A stretch of 64,000 nucleotides of DNA, taken from NCBI GenBank assembly GCA_036571765.1, contig BROE01000024.1, forward strand, positions 4,698,862 through 4,762,861. Reading direction: 5' to 3'. Positions 63,389 to 64,000 of this stretch are shown piece after piece. The notes under the pieces were generated by a model, which had not been told where the DNA came from, ran no database searches, and saw only the letters and a list, made by a program, of their open reading frames with translations. The first letter of the stretch is position 1. Each line of letters starts with the position of its first letter. The stretch is from Plecoglossus altivelis (Eukaryota > Chordata > Actinopteri > Osmeriformes > Plecoglossidae). Made by a program: the position numbers and the translations under genes.

Positions 63389-63810
63389 CTGGGACACAGA
63401 CAGAGGGACAAGACTTTAGAGTCTTTAGTCAGGCCAGCCTCCAGCAGATATCTGTTCTCAGTTATCAGTGAAGAGGAGTCAGGGGAAGGATTGAAATAGT
63501 TTCATTGAATTATAACACACACTAAGCCTACTTGGTGAGTTCAAACCAATTTTGTGGATTCAGTGAAAATTGGAATTTTGTATGGGAGATACGGAAAATA
63601 AATCCCCCTGTATGCTATAGTTCACCGGGCCTGTTAAGAGGATATTTAGCAATATTGTTCCTCACACAAACGGTTCCTTTAATAAACCATTGTTATGGAG
63701 CCCAATTGCACTTATTGTGCAAGTTTAAGATCAAATATTTCAACGATGAAGGGTCCGGAGAACAATATTTCTAAGGAAATGTGGTATGCTTAAATTTAGT
63801 TTCCACGGAA

Positions 63811-63840
63811 ACACACGCACACACACACACACACACACAG
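63811..63840. repeat. (CA)n microsatellite
   Basis: About 13 CA units upstream of the ralyl start-codon exon. Confidence 0.95.
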
Positions 63841-64000
63841 ACATCCAAAGACACACAAATCAATACACACAGCATTTATCAGTTCAAGGTTTCACAGCTT
63901 CTTTCAACAGACTCTGAAAAAGTACTGCCTTTTACGCAAGTGTTACACAATTTGTTTGGAAAGTGATTAGTGGAAATCTTTGCAGACTGGGTCCAAACTC

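Noticed and set aside
63122..63499. 125-codon plus-strand frame opposite the RRM exon
   Set aside because: Antisense shadow of the ralyl RRM exon; the minus strand carries the clear RNP motifs.
1..64000. CRISPR arrays, bacterial operons, rRNA or tRNA genes, intact transposase genes
   Set aside because: None seen; all regular arrays are contiguous micro- or minisatellites without unique spacers.

Overview
The window looks like nuclear DNA of a ray-finned fish, most likely a teleost. It is AT-leaning and intron-rich, with GT-AG spliced genes, long CA/GT and CT/GA microsatellites, several minisatellites, and decayed transposon pieces of types common in fish. There are no bacterial operons, ribosome binding sites or CRISPR arrays. 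No open reading frame longer than about 160 codons exists, so genes had to be found exon by exon from protein similarity and splice sites.

Three genes are well supported. (1) A complete cytosolic alpha-carbonic anhydrase (ca2/ca13-type, 260 aa) lies on the minus strand at 15,484-20,744 in seven exons, with a TATA box at 20,848-20,855. (2) A complete small gene, rbis (ribosome biogenesis factor, human C8orf59, 98 aa), lies on the plus strand at 22,489-23,000 in three coding exons. (3) The complete coding part of ralyl (RALY-like RNA-binding protein of the hnRNP C family, 294 aa) lies on the minus strand at 36,065-63,370 in seven coding exons. It has a 20.7-kb intron after the RRM exon and a probable 3' UTR exon at about 32,770-34,845. 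From memory, human 8q21 carries the same three genes, with RBIS and CA13 head-to-head, so this is a conserved syntenic block. No E2F5-like or LRRCC1-like exon was seen between rbis and ralyl, although in human those genes lie in this interval.

Region by region. 1-15.4 kb has no confirmed gene. It holds a small unassigned protein-like ORF (2,899-3,156), a tandem duplication (3.35-3.73 kb), a degenerate palindromic MITE (4.92-5.14 kb), a 48-bp minisatellite (about 6.1-6.3 kb) and a broken Ty1/copia reverse-transcriptase remnant (10.2-10.35 kb). 15.4-23.0 kb is the carbonic anhydrase/rbis pair, with a 33-bp minisatellite in a carbonic anhydrase intron. 23.0-32.7 kb is intergenic, with AT-rich stretches that could be conserved regulatory DNA. 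32.7-63.4 kb is ralyl, whose introns carry many microsatellites and a LINE-like 3' tail (53.2-53.5 kb). 63.4-64.0 kb is upstream intron or flank of ralyl.

The genes are not functionally linked: CO2 hydration/pH control, ribosome assembly, and nuclear pre-mRNA binding. I found no clearly new biological system. The best leads are the serine-codon expansion inside ralyl, the unusual end of the ralyl coding sequence, the carbonic anhydrase stop codon lying inside an AATAAA hexamer, the GA tract upstream of its TATA box, and the unassigned ORF near 3 kb.
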